A stretch of DNA of 64,000 bases from Clostridium sp. (GTDB lineage Bacteria > Bacillota > Clostridia > Lachnospirales > Lachnospiraceae). Positions 35,633 through 44,316 of the stretch are shown in pieces. The translations under genes were made by a program, and so were the position numbers. The notes beneath the pieces are model-generated. The model was not told the origin of the DNA and searched no databases. It saw nothing but the letters and a program-made list of their open reading frames with translations. Where the stretch lies: contig JAISOV010000057.1 of the NCBI GenBank assembly GCA_031275405.1, positions 40,396 to 104,395 on the forward strand. Reading direction: 5' to 3'. Each line of letters opens with the position of its first letter. Position 1 is the first letter of the stretch.

Positions 35633-37243
35633 ATGAAAAAGAAAATGTTTCCTGTCCATGTGAAAATGCGCTGTTTGTCAATGCTTTTTGCCGCCTGCTG
35701 GTGTGTGCTCGGAGGGTGCGGGAGTCCGGCGGAAGGGGATTCTTCTTCCGCTGGCGTGTCGGCGACAAGGGAGGAGGCCCAGACAAACGATCGGCCTGCC
35801 GAACATGTAGTCATTAACTATATGGTCACAGGCGATGTACCCACCAACAAGTCGATGACAGACGTTCTGCCCGAGATCAACAAAGTACTTGATGAAAAAC
35901 TGAACGCGGAACTCAACGTCATATGGATCGAGTGGACGGATTATCTTTCCCATTACAATCTGGAACTGGCTTCTCAAGACGGCAACATTGATCTTGTAGG
36001 CACGGCGACGGACTGGCTTGACGCTTGGCCGAACATCCAGAAAGGCGCATTTCTGCCGCTTTCGGAAGAAATGCTCCAGACTTACGCTCCGCAGACCTAT
36101 GCTCAGGTTCCCTCCGCCGACTGGGATCTGTGTAAATATGATGGCGAGATCTACCTGATCCCCGAGGATCACTACGCGCAGTGGACCAACCACGGCTTCA
36201 TGTACCGAAATGATTGGGCGAAAGCCGCCGGGCTGGCGAACGGCGTACATTCCTGGGAAGATCTGGGGATCTATTTCCAGTACATCAAAGACAACCTTCC
36301 CGCCGTGATTCCCTGGGATGCGAAGCCTGATGCTTCGATTGTGGCGCAGCTGTCAGCTGGCTGGCTGACATCGCACACGCCTGGTATCTATGTCGAGGGC
36401 CTGCGCGTGGATCTGTTCTTCGGCAAGAGCAAAGACGATCCATACATGCTCTCTACTTATTTCCTGGAAGGCGACGAGCTGGTGAATTTCGCGAAAAACC
36501 AGAAAGCCTGGGCCGATGCCGGGTACTGGAAAGAAGACGTCCTGAACAACACCTCCATCGACACCCGTGAGGAGATGCACGAAGGCATTTCGGGAGCCGA
36601 CCAGCACCACAGCATGACCTACTACGGCGGCGAAGCGAAACGTATGGACGACTATCAGCCCGGTTCCGATCTGCGTTTTTTCTGGTTCGGAGAAGAGCAG
36701 GGCAATCTTGTGCGACTGAACATCACGCACGGTGCGATGGCGGTCGCCGCAAAATCAAGAAACCCGGAGCGGGCGCTCCAGGTGTATGACCTGATGAGAA
36801 ACGACGAGCAGATCTACCGGCTTCTGAACTACGGAATTGAGGGACAGCAGTATGTTTTGGAGGATGGCGGCGTCTATACGCGTCCGGAAGGCTTTGTCGA
36901 GGATACGGACGGTTCGGGCTTCAACTATTGGTGGGGGCGTAACGACGATCATGAGCTTGTGGGGCCTATGACCGATACCGCGAAGCGTGACGCGCTGATC
37001 GCCGAGTATGACAAAGTAGCTATCAATTATCCCTATGGCCGGGTCGTGTTCAACCTTGACCCGATTTCCGCGAACCTGGACAACCTTTCAAATATCTATA
37101 ACACGTATATGCCCAGGATCGTGTTCGGCAAGATGGACGATCCGGAAAGCTATGTCGCCGAGTTCCGGGAACAGCTGAAAATGGCGGGCTACGAAACATG
37201 TATGGCGGAAGTCGAAAGCCAGCTTGCGGAGGTTTATGAATAA
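35633..37243 (+). CDS. Extracellular solute-binding lipoprotein, LplA-type
   Basis: 536 residues, in the size range of LplA-like receptors. Signal peptide with lipobox LGGC at about residues 26-29, Ser/Ala linker, then a type 1 solute-binding fold (VINYMVTGDVPTNKSMTDVLPEINKVLDEKLNAELNV opening; WTDYLSHYNLELASQDGNIDLV). It delivers a sugar or oligosaccharide to the two permeases just upstream. It has an AAAGGAGGA ribosome site. The operon ends at a strong terminator 170 bp later. Confidence 0.92.
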   Translation: MKKKMFPVHVKMRCLSMLFAACWCVLGGCGSPAEGDSSSAGVSATREEAQTNDRPAEHVVINYMVTGDVPTNKSMTDVLPEINKVLDEKLNAELNVIWIEWTDYLSHYNLELASQDGNIDLVGTATDWLDAWPNIQKGAFLPLSEEMLQTYAPQTYAQVPSADWDLCKYDGEIYLIPEDHYAQWTNHGFMYRNDWAKAAGLANGVHSWEDLGIYFQYIKDNLPAVIPWDAKPDASIVAQLSAGWLTSHTPGIYVEGLRVDLFFGKSKDDPYMLSTYFLEGDELVNFAKNQKAWADAGYWKEDVLNNTSIDTREEMHEGISGADQHHSMTYYGGEAKRMDDYQPGSDLRFFWFGEEQGNLVRLNITHGAMAVAAKSRNPERALQVYDLMRNDEQIYRLLNYGIEGQQYVLEDGGVYTRPEGFVEDTDGSGFNYWWGRNDDHELVGPMTDTAKRDALIAEYDKVAINYPYGRVVFNLDPISANLDNLSNIYNTYMPRIVFGKMDDPESYVAEFREQLKMAGYETCMAEVESQLAEVYE

Positions 37244-37411
37244 GGAAAACGGCGGTTTTGGATTTTCGGTCTTTTGAACGCGGATCAGCATTCCGCCGCT
37301 TTCAGTACGCAGAGGGCTAAGCGGTGGATATAGGGGATGATTCATAGCTGCGAAGCAGTCTGCGTTCATGAGCATGTAGCGGAATGCGGATGAACGCTTT
37401 AGGAGTTCAGT

Positions 37412-37444
37412 AAAACGCGAAGCCTTGCGAGGCTTCGCGTTTTT
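37412..37444 (+). terminator. Rho-independent terminator of the lplBCA-like operon
   Basis: AAAACGCGAAGCCT and AGGCTTCGCGTTTT form a perfect stem with a 4-base loop and T-run. It is nearly the same as the terminator at 29846-29878. Confidence 0.9.
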
Positions 37445-37798
37445 AGAATGTGTCCGGCATAGGCGCGCCCTGCATCTCCTTAGGAAATCTAGGAAGGAAT
37501 TTTTTCGCGAGCTTCTTGAGCTTATGGAGGGACACGAGAGCTGCACGGAAGAAAATCCTGGAGCTGTCGAATGCCAGCGAGTGGCATAAAACGGAAAGAC
37601 ACAAGGCTGCGCCCAGAGATATGGGCGATCCAAGCTTTCCGGCTGTCATGATAGTAAAAGATGTTTCGAGTGTCCTCTTGATTTATGCGATCATCCATAA
37701 TATCATGTGTCTGCCGTCCAAATTCTTCGGGAAAGGATTACAAAAATGGAATTCACGTCTCGGCGCCTGCTCCCACCCCGCGCCAGGAGCAGGCCGGG
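37445..37798. other. 354-bp gap, no recognised gene
   Basis: A 68-codon minus-strand frame (37443-37649) has no ribosome site and no family resemblance. GCCTGCTCC/GGAGCAGGC at 37765-37794 forms a hairpin that could end the minus-strand gene starting its 3' end at 37799. Confidence 0.4.
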
Positions 37799-39220
37799 TC
37801 AGGAGCCGTGGTAGATCCTCAGTCCTTTCTCCACGGCCTCTTTGGCGTCCGCCCTGCCGGTGACGATGTCCGGCATCCCGGCAAAGGTGGGTGTCCGGCA
37901 CCCGCCGTCGAACCGATCCTGCAGCGCTTCGGTCAGGGAGGAGCTGCCCCGGAGCAGTTCCCATACGGCTTCCTGCAGGGAGTTGTTCGGCACGGGGCTA
38001 TCTGCACCGGTCTGTGGCTCCCTTTCCTGTAGGGCGTCCGCCGCGCCCTGTGCCTGAGGCTCCTCCAGCAGGGCGTCCACTGCGTATCCGGAAAAGCGCC
38101 GCGCCACTTCGTCCCCGGTCATGAAGGACACGAAGCTCACCGCCGCTTCCCGCTTCGAGGGATCCTCCCAGGCTTTCCGCGTGATGTAGTACCCCATGGA
38201 AAAGCCACCGATCAGGTCGCCTGCCTGCCGCCGCTCCGTTCCCGGGAGATAGGTGACGCTGTAGTCGGAGAGTTTCTTTTGGTCCAGGGTGTCGGGATCC
38301 GCAGGATCCGCCTGGCAGGCGGACACGATCTGCCCGGCTTTCCAGCTCCCGTCCAGCAGAAACGCCGCTTTCCCGTCCATGAACATGGCAAAGGTTTCGT
38401 CGTCCGAGGCAGAGAGAGTGTTTGCGGGAAAGTATCCTGCCTCATACAGGCTCCTGATGTCACTGAGACCGTCTACCCAGGCCTGTCCGGCGGCGGTGTC
38501 CGCCGATATGGGGATCTCCAGATGGCTTTCCGGCCCGGTGTGATTGAAGATGGCGTACTCCCACCAGTAATGGGGGATGCTCCCTAACGCCGCCGCGATG
38601 GGAACGTACCCGGCTTCCCGAATCCTGGCGCAGCCTGCCAGGAATTCATCCCAGGTGGCGTCCGCCCCCGGCAAGGGAACGCCGGCCTCTTCCAGTATCC
38701 GGGTATTCACGAACAGGGCTTCCCAGTAGCCGGTGACTGGGACGGCGTATTTCCTGCCGTCCACTTCGGAGCAAGGGATCTTTTCCTCGCTGATGTTGGC
38801 GGCGTAGCCGGGATAGGAAAGCCGGATCTCCTCCACGCACACCACTTTCCCGGCTTCAATCAAAGTGTCGGCTTCGCCTCCATAGAAAAAGAACAGTACG
38901 TCTGGCTCGGAACCTGTCTCGAAATCCGCCAGCACCCGGCTGCGGAACGTCAGGTCGCTGCCTGCCGACCTGTCCACGATCCGGTTCCCGGTTTGGGTTT
39001 CCCACTGTCTGTAGCTGTTCCGGTAATTCTGCGCGTTGCCATCGCCCCCCGCAAACGTGGTCACTACGGTCAGCTGCGTTTCCCCGGAAAGCGCGCCCTC
39101 CCCGCCGTCTTCCGGCGGCCTTTTTCCTGCCGTGTCTGCGCAGGCTGCCAGGAGGTGGCACAGCAAGAACCCTGTCAGGCCTACGGCGGCTCGTTTCTTT
39201 ACCTTCCTCACCTTTTCCAT
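37799..39220 (-). CDS. Extracellular sugar-binding lipoprotein (second system)
   Basis: 473 residues with signal peptide and lipobox LAAC at about residues 24-27. Solute-binding family 1 features: LTVVTTFAGGDGNAQNYR, DVLFFFYGGEAD, DGRKYAVPVTGYWEALFVNTRILEEAGV and GKAAFLLDGSWKAGQI. It is much smaller than the LplA-like receptor above. It follows a YesM-type kinase gene by 143 bp and is probably co-transcribed with it; with no permeases nearby it may sense a sugar for the kinase rather than feed a transporter. It has a GGAGGACAGG ribosome site. Confidence 0.88.
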   Translation of the reverse strand: MEKVRKVKKRAAVGLTGFLLCHLLAACADTAGKRPPEDGGEGALSGETQLTVVTTFAGGDGNAQNYRNSYRQWETQTGNRIVDRSAGSDLTFRSRVLADFETGSEPDVLFFFYGGEADTLIEAGKVVCVEEIRLSYPGYAANISEEKIPCSEVDGRKYAVPVTGYWEALFVNTRILEEAGVPLPGADATWDEFLAGCARIREAGYVPIAAALGSIPHYWWEYAIFNHTGPESHLEIPISADTAAGQAWVDGLSDIRSLYEAGYFPANTLSASDDETFAMFMDGKAAFLLDGSWKAGQIVSACQADPADPDTLDQKKLSDYSVTYLPGTERRQAGDLIGGFSMGYYITRKAWEDPSKREAAVSFVSFMTGDEVARRFSGYAVDALLEEPQAQGAADALQEREPQTGADSPVPNNSLQEAVWELLRGSSSLTEALQDRFDGGCRTPTFAGMPDIVTGRADAKEAVEKGLRIYHGS

Positions 39221-39363
39221 CCTGTCCTCCGCATTTTCCCGGCACGTCCTGCCTCGGGCAGCCGTGCGGCCTGTGCTGCCGCTTCCGGTTCGTGCCTTTC
39301 GGGCGCCCTGTGTGTCCGGCGGCAGTCCAGGCGGGATACTGCCGTCGCCTCCGCGTGTGCCTT

Positions 39364-41124
39364 TCAGGTACCCTGTGTGTCCAGCGGCACCTGTATCATG
39401 GACGCCGTCTGATCCCCGCAGTCCTCGATCGTCAGTCCGCAGCTCTCCCCATACATCAGCCTGAGCCTGCGGTCTACGCTACGGATCCCTACGCTCTCTT
39501 CCCCCGGCGCGGCGTTGCCCCCGAGCAGATTTTCGATCCTCGCCCTGTCTCGCTCTTCCAGTCCGCCGCTGTTGGCGACCCGGATGCACATCCGACCGCC
39601 CTGCCTGTAGGCTTCTATCCTCACCCAGCCTCTCCGGAGCCGCAGGATACCGTGCTTCACCGCATTTTCCACAAGAGGCTGGATGGTCAGTACGGGAACC
39701 TGCTCCGAAAGAAGGCTCCCGTCGATTTGTTTTTCCACCTCGAGACGTCCGCCCAGACGTTGCCTGGTAAGGTACAGATAGGCCTCCACGTACCGCAGCT
39801 CCTCCGAGAGCGGAACCTGCGGCCTCCCTTCCCGGCTCATGGCAGCGTCCGTCACCGTCGCCAGAGCCTCTATCATCCGGCAGACCTTCTCGTTCCCCCC
39901 CATCCGCGCTTCCCAGCTGATGACCTCCAGGGCGTTGTTGAGAAAGTGCGGGCTGATCTGCGCCCGGAGCGCCCGGATGGTGGCGTCTTTTGCCGCCAGC
40001 TCCTCCAGGTAGATCTTCTCGAACTGCCGTTGCAGCTCTCGGCTCATGGCGTTAAATCCCTCGCCTAAGCGGGCAAACTCCTGGCTCGTACCCGGAAGCG
40101 CCACCTGCCGCCCGTACCTCCCGGCGGCGACTTCGCCGAAAGCGGTCGCCAGCTCCTGAACCGGCTTGGTCACCTCGGTATGGAAAAAAGCGGAGACGGC
40201 GGCCGCCAGCGGCATCAAAAACAAGGCGGCCAGGAGCAGCAGCCGCCACAGCATGGAGACGGCGTCGGGCAACAGCCGCAGATCCAGGATGGCCAGGTAG
40301 AAAAGCTCCTGTCCGCCTTCCGTCCGGGCCGCGCTCCAGGCGTAGGCCTCCTCCCCCATGACGGTGTAGCCGCTTCCGGAAGCGGATTCCCGCAGGATTT
40401 TGTCCGGGTCGGCCTGTGCGGCAGCTTCCTCCCCGAAGAGCGGCATTCCGCCGATGAAGACCTCGTACCCCTGGGCGCCCCAGACACCGCCCAGGCTCTC
40501 AAACACCCACCGGGACGACAGTTCCATGACGATCATGCCATAAGGCACGAACCTGCGGCCCATGAGATTCCTCACTAGGTACAGGCGTCCGCCTTCCGCC
40601 AGGAGCGCGTTCCCGGTGTCCAGCCCGTCGGACAGCCGCAGCGTCCTCTCCAGGGCCTTGCCCCGAAATGCCTGTACCCTTTCGTAGCCGGTCGCCGCGC
40701 CGCTGTCGTCCTGATAAACACTGTCCGTGTAGTAGATTTCGCCGGGGCTGTCCAGGAATAGCACCATCGTACACAGGGAGCTGCGCTCGTAGCGGTACTG
40801 CGCTTCCAGAAAGGCGCTGACGCCGCCGTGCAGTTTCAGGCTGTCGCCGTCTTCCTTCCATGCCAGGTAACTGTCGCGCACGGCGGGGTCGTAGGAGGCT
40901 TTTTTGGAGGCGTTCAGAGCCTCTTCCAGCCGCATCCCGCAGATCTGCGCCGCCTGATCGACCGAGGCCCGGATGTCCTTGCGCGCCTCGGCGCGGATCC
41001 TGTCGGTCTCGGAATACAGCAGACCCAGGCAGGCAGCCGCCAGCGGCAAGAGCCAGCACAGAGCCAGCACGGCCGTCATACTCCGTTTCAGGGAATGCCG
41101 CTTCCTTTCTCCTGTCCGCCCCAC
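39364..41124 (-). CDS. YesM-type sensor histidine kinase (no adjacent response regulator)
   Basis: 586 residues from GTG 41124, placed by CAGGAGGAG upstream; the open frame extends to ATG 41157 but without a ribosome site. N-terminal membrane segment (TAVLALCWLLPLAAACLGLL), large extracellular sensor, second segment (LWRLLLLAALFLMPLAAAVSAFF), HAMP, then the His_kinase domain with phospho-acceptor His in RAQISPHFLNNALEVISW and HATPase with PLVENAVKHGI. YesM-type kinases normally pair with a YesN/AraC-type response regulator, often next door, to control sugar uptake genes; none is present here. Confidence 0.9.
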   Translation of the reverse strand: MGRTGERKRHSLKRSMTAVLALCWLLPLAAACLGLLYSETDRIRAEARKDIRASVDQAAQICGMRLEEALNASKKASYDPAVRDSYLAWKEDGDSLKLHGGVSAFLEAQYRYERSSLCTMVLFLDSPGEIYYTDSVYQDDSGAATGYERVQAFRGKALERTLRLSDGLDTGNALLAEGGRLYLVRNLMGRRFVPYGMIVMELSSRWVFESLGGVWGAQGYEVFIGGMPLFGEEAAAQADPDKILRESASGSGYTVMGEEAYAWSAARTEGGQELFYLAILDLRLLPDAVSMLWRLLLLAALFLMPLAAAVSAFFHTEVTKPVQELATAFGEVAAGRYGRQVALPGTSQEFARLGEGFNAMSRELQRQFEKIYLEELAAKDATIRALRAQISPHFLNNALEVISWEARMGGNEKVCRMIEALATVTDAAMSREGRPQVPLSEELRYVEAYLYLTRQRLGGRLEVEKQIDGSLLSEQVPVLTIQPLVENAVKHGILRLRRGWVRIEAYRQGGRMCIRVANSGGLEERDRARIENLLGGNAAPGEESVGIRSVDRRLRLMYGESCGLTIEDCGDQTASMIQVPLDTQGT

Positions 41125-41140
41125 CGCCGCTCCTCCTGCC

Positions 41141-41189
41141 GCCCATGCTCTTGCCACAATTGTAAAGCAATGATGGCAAGAGCATGGGC
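41141..41189 (-). promoter_or_regulatory. Perfect 16-bp inverted repeat in the kinase leader
   Basis: GCCCATGCTCTTGCCA (41141-41156) and its exact reverse complement (41174-41189) flank a 17-base loop. It lies between the kinase promoter and its ribosome site, so it could be a regulator-binding site or a leader hairpin. Confidence 0.6.
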
Positions 41190-41306
41190 ATTCGGTCTGT
41201 ATCTATCCTGCGCCTACGGATAGAATACCATAGATCTGCTTCGCAAATCATGGTTCGCGTACACGTATCCTACCATGAATATGTTCTGTTTACACATCTA
41301 TTATAT

Positions 41307-41335
41307 ATTATAGCAGAAACCGCGCCGCCCCGCAA
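41307..41335 (-). promoter_or_regulatory. Probable promoter of the YesM-type kinase
   Basis: On the minus strand TTGCGG (41330-41335), 17-bp spacer, TATAAT (41307-41312). The -35 sits in the loop of a GC-rich hairpin CGCGCCGCC/GGCGGCGCG (41321-41347). Confidence 0.6.
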
Positions 41336-41463
41336 TAGGGCGGCGCGATGCACCACGGCAAACTCTGGCGAAATTTTTGGGCCTGTGTCAAAGAAGGCGA
41401 CAAAAAAATGTGCGCCAAACGCTTTATTTTCGCGCCAGCTTTCGCGGACTTTCCTTCCACATC

Positions 41464-41498
41464 GACTGCCGCCCAGCCATTCCGGCTGGGCGGCAGTC
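41464..41498. terminator. Strong hairpin between the kinase and the invertible segment
   Basis: GACTGCCGCCCAGCC and GGCTGGGCGGCAGTC pair perfectly over 15 bp with a 5-base loop. No long T-run follows on either strand, so termination is only a guess. The surrounding 41350-41805 holds no recognised gene. Confidence 0.45.
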
Positions 41499-41805
41499 TT
41501 CCGGCAGCTTAGGGACTGCGGCGGTTTCGTTTTTTGTATGTCTTCCGCAGCCTTCGGCTTTGGCACCGTCTTGCCGTGTGCGGAACACCTCGGCTCATCC
41601 GGTACAACAGACCGGAGCCAGAATCGCCTGGTTTTCCCGAAACATTATGCGGGAGAAAGTATGCCGCTGATCATCCGGAAAGCAGGAAGCCGGAAACCGG
41701 CTGCCCTTGGGACTGTCTGTCAAGGCGCACCCGTTGTCAAGGACAATTTTGGCAGACGTCCATTTTCATGGATACATTTCAGTACGTTTTTCCTGTCCTT
41801 TCCGG

Positions 41806-41834
41806 GCTGTCAGAAGGTGTACCTTTTGACAGCC
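41806..41834 (+). repeat. Left 29-bp inverted repeat of a putative invertible switch
   Basis: The 29 bases starting GCTGTCAGAAGGTG are repeated exactly in inverted orientation at 41972-42000. Each copy is itself nearly palindromic around a central GT/AC dinucleotide, as at sites used by DNA invertases. Confidence 0.8.
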
Positions 41835-41917
41835 CGGGATTTCCGCGTCCGGCTCCGTAAAGATTCCCGTATTTATGAAAAGAAGGAAAGATTTTATAGC
41901 CTTTTTCTCAAAACAAG

Positions 41918-41946
41918 TTGCAGCATTTGCGGAATCGTGGTAAAAT
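41918..41946 (+). promoter_or_regulatory. Promoter inside the putative invertible segment
   Basis: TTGCAG at 41918-41923, 17-bp spacer, TAAAAT at 41941-41946, pointing toward the surface-protein gene at 42077. In the orientation given here the gene would be ON. Confidence 0.65.
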
Positions 41947-41971
41947 TAAAAAAAATAGCATGTATTTTAAC

Positions 41972-42000
41972 GGCTGTCAAAAGGTACACCTTCTGACAGC
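41972..42000 (-). repeat. Right 29-bp inverted repeat of a putative invertible switch
   Basis: Exact reverse complement of 41806-41834. The two repeats bound a 137-bp spacer (41835-41971); the whole element is 195 bp. Flanking bases do not form a target-site duplication. Confidence 0.8.
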
Positions 42001-42076
42001 TCAGAATCCATAGCAGCTGCCGGAAGACCCGGAAGGCATACAGCCCCCGCAGCTGCGGGAAGGACAGGGGACAGGG

Positions 42077-44050
42077 ATGGAGACGGGAAAGGAAAAGAAG
42101 AGGGACAAGGGGATGCCGTTTTTCTGGGGAAGAAGGGCATTCCAGGCAAGGACAGCACCCAAGGGAAGGAAGGCCTTCCCTGGAAGGAAGATGGCCGCGG
42201 CCCTCCTCCTGGCGCTGGGGCTGTCCGCCGCCCCCGCCCCGGCGCTTGCGGACACAGCAGTTTTGGATACGGTAGCTTTCGGCGGCTATGAATGGCTGCT
42301 GATCGGGAACGGGGCGAGGGACGCGGACGGCTTCCGCCCCGGGGAGGGGAAGGCGACGCTGCTCGCGAAAAACCATGATTTCGGCATGTTGGTTTTCAAT
42401 GAGGGCGAATCAGGAACTGCTCAGTATCCAGGCAGCACCCTGCAGGGGGTGATGGGTACCAAGGCAACGGATCTCCCTGCCCGGGAACGAGCGCTGATCG
42501 TGTCCCGCACGCTGGAAGGGTCTGGCGCAACGTACACGTCAGGCACCGAGATGGCGGGAGACGATGCTGAAAACCAGCTGTTCTGGCCCCTCTCCAAAGG
42601 GGAGTATGGCGCGCTTGAGACAGTCGTCCGTTCGTTCCCTGCCAACTACTGGCTTCGTTCGCCGGCCGGCCAATGGCACCATGCGCTTACCGGTCGTGGC
42701 GACGGCTCCAGCGACATGTTTGTCTATGCCGTGGACACCAATAGGGGGGCTGGCCGCCCCGCTTTGTGGCTGGATCTGTCCTCTGCCCTCTTCACGACCG
42801 CCGTTACGGGCGGCAAGGCCGGAGACGCAGGCGCCTCCCTTCCGGCATACACGTTGCCGGAGGGCGCCTATAAATTCACGATGATGGACAGCTCCATCGC
42901 CCCGGGCTTCACCCTGGGCAGCATAAGCAGGGAGGGCAGCACGCTGGAGGTCGCCTACAGCGGCGCGGTATACAGCGAGAATGAGACCCGCTTCGTCTCC
43001 GCCCTGGTCAAGAGCGGCGGGGACGACTTCTACGGGAACGTCACCCGCTACGGCAGGCTCAAAGCGGTAGAAAGTGCGAACGATGACGCCGTCCAGGTAG
43101 AGCTGCCGGAGGGCTTCGACACTGGCACGGATACCCTGTACCTCTTCGTGGAGCAGGTCAAGGACGGCAGCTATACCGATTTCGCCGGTACGCCGCAGCC
43201 GCTCGACCTCACCCCGCCGTCCGTGGCATCCGTCACGCCGGACGGCATGGACGCGCCGCTTAGCGCCAGCCTTGCCGTCACGTTCAGCGAGCCGATGGAC
43301 ACGGGGCAGGGCGGCACGGTGTCGCTCTCCGGCGGCAGCGGGGCGGCGGATACGTCCGGCAGATGGTCGGAGGGCGACAGAACCTACACCGTGGACTACA
43401 CCGTCCTGGCCTACGGCACGGAATACACCGTCACGGTCTCCGACTTCCGGGATAAGGCGGGCAACGAGATGGCAGACGACAGCAGCCATATCTTCACCAC
43501 CATGGCGGCACCCGCAGGGGAAAAGCCGTTCGGGGAGGAAGAGCCGCCCGCGGAGGAAGCACCGCCCGGCGGCAGTGAAAACAAAAACAGCGGAAGCAGC
43601 GGAGGCCCTGCCCCTGCGGCTCCCGCGTCCGGTACCGTCTACCCCGTCCTGGCGCAGTTCGGCGCATGGGACGGCGTCCTGGCACAGGGCGGCGTATGGG
43701 GCGGCAGCGGCCCGGCCACGGCCAGGATAGACGCCGACCATACGAAGTTCGTCCGTCTGCTCTGCGACGGCGCCGAAGTGGATCCGGCCCATTACACCGT
43801 CACGCAGGGAAGCACCGTGGTCACGCTCCAGGAGAGCTACCTGGCCGCCCTCTCTGCGGGGACCCATACCTTTGCCGCCGAGTACACGGACGGCAGGAGC
43901 GGGGACATCATGCTTACCATCGGCGGCGGGAGCAGCCCCAAGACCGGCGGGGACGGCGGCCCCTTCCTGCTGGCGGTCGCTGCCCTGCTGGCTTCCCTGG
44001 CCCTGTCGGTTCTCCTGGCTGTGCCGGGCACAGGCAGGAGGCGCCCGTAG
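42077..44050 (+). CDS. Cell-wall-anchored surface protein with DUF6273-like and Ig-like domains
   Basis: 657 residues. A long basic n-region leads to a signal peptide (AAALLLALGLSAAPAPALA). A DUF6273-like domain follows (GGYEWLLIGNGARDADGF; NYWLRSPAGQWHHAL), then a Big_5-like Ig domain at about 375-475 (PPSVASVTPDGMD; VTFSEPMD; GTEYTVTVSDFRDKAGN), a Pro/Glu/Gly-rich linker and a second Ig-like module. The end is a sortase signal: SPKTGGDGG, a hydrophobic stretch and RRRP. (S/P)PxTG motifs are known sortase B targets in Clostridioides difficile. The ribosome site is weak; ATG 42113 or 42191 are possible starts. Its promoter lies in the putative invertible element. Confidence 0.85.
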   Translation: METGKEKKRDKGMPFFWGRRAFQARTAPKGRKAFPGRKMAAALLLALGLSAAPAPALADTAVLDTVAFGGYEWLLIGNGARDADGFRPGEGKATLLAKNHDFGMLVFNEGESGTAQYPGSTLQGVMGTKATDLPARERALIVSRTLEGSGATYTSGTEMAGDDAENQLFWPLSKGEYGALETVVRSFPANYWLRSPAGQWHHALTGRGDGSSDMFVYAVDTNRGAGRPALWLDLSSALFTTAVTGGKAGDAGASLPAYTLPEGAYKFTMMDSSIAPGFTLGSISREGSTLEVAYSGAVYSENETRFVSALVKSGGDDFYGNVTRYGRLKAVESANDDAVQVELPEGFDTGTDTLYLFVEQVKDGSYTDFAGTPQPLDLTPPSVASVTPDGMDAPLSASLAVTFSEPMDTGQGGTVSLSGGSGAADTSGRWSEGDRTYTVDYTVLAYGTEYTVTVSDFRDKAGNEMADDSSHIFTTMAAPAGEKPFGEEEPPAEEAPPGGSENKNSGSSGGPAPAAPASGTVYPVLAQFGAWDGVLAQGGVWGGSGPATARIDADHTKFVRLLCDGAEVDPAHYTVTQGSTVVTLQESYLAALSAGTHTFAAEYTDGRSGDIMLTIGGGSSPKTGGDGGPFLLAVAALLASLALSVLLAVPGTGRRRP

Positions 44051-44284
44051 CCGGGCATGGACACCCGGAAGCGGGGAAAACCATCGACAGGGTCAGCAGC
44101 GAGCTGAACCCGCAGCCAGGCGGGGACGCCCGCAGGACGCGTACCGCCTGTGCGGGCGTCGGGCTGCCGTGCGGACACTTACGGGGGACTCACGGGGGAT
44201 GCGGATGCGGTTCCGCCCCTGCCGGGCAGTAAAGGCCATCCGAGCCATGCCGCCCTAAAAGGCGGCGCATGAGGGAAACAGAGA

Positions 44285-44310
44285 CCGCCCCGCAATAGGG
44301 TGCGGGGCGG
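44285..44310. terminator. Hairpin between convergent surface-protein and phosphohexomutase genes
   Basis: CCGCCCCGCA and TGCGGGGCGG pair perfectly over 10 bp. It is seven bases from the end of the minus-strand gene and could act bidirectionally, though T-runs are lacking. The 44051-44284 stretch holds no recognised gene. Confidence 0.5.
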
Positions 44311-44316
44311 CGCGGC

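Noticed and set aside
29846..37444. Near-identical terminator hairpins at both ends as a mobile-element boundary
   Set aside because: Each copy sits just after an operon end and has a T-run. Simple sequence convergence or reuse of a terminator explains them; no other direct or inverted repeats extend the similarity.
37443..37649. Minus-strand 68-codon frame as a gene or transposase tail
   Set aside because: No ribosome site, and no motif I can name.
41806..42000. 195-bp element as a MITE
   Set aside because: The terminal inverted repeats would fit, but there is no target-site duplication at the flanks and the interior carries a promoter toward the adjacent gene. The invertible-switch reading is preferred, not proven.
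42539..43867. 442-codon antisense frame opposite the surface-protein gene
   Set aside because: GC-rich coding DNA leaves the opposite strand open; the plus-strand protein has clear domains and a sorting signal.
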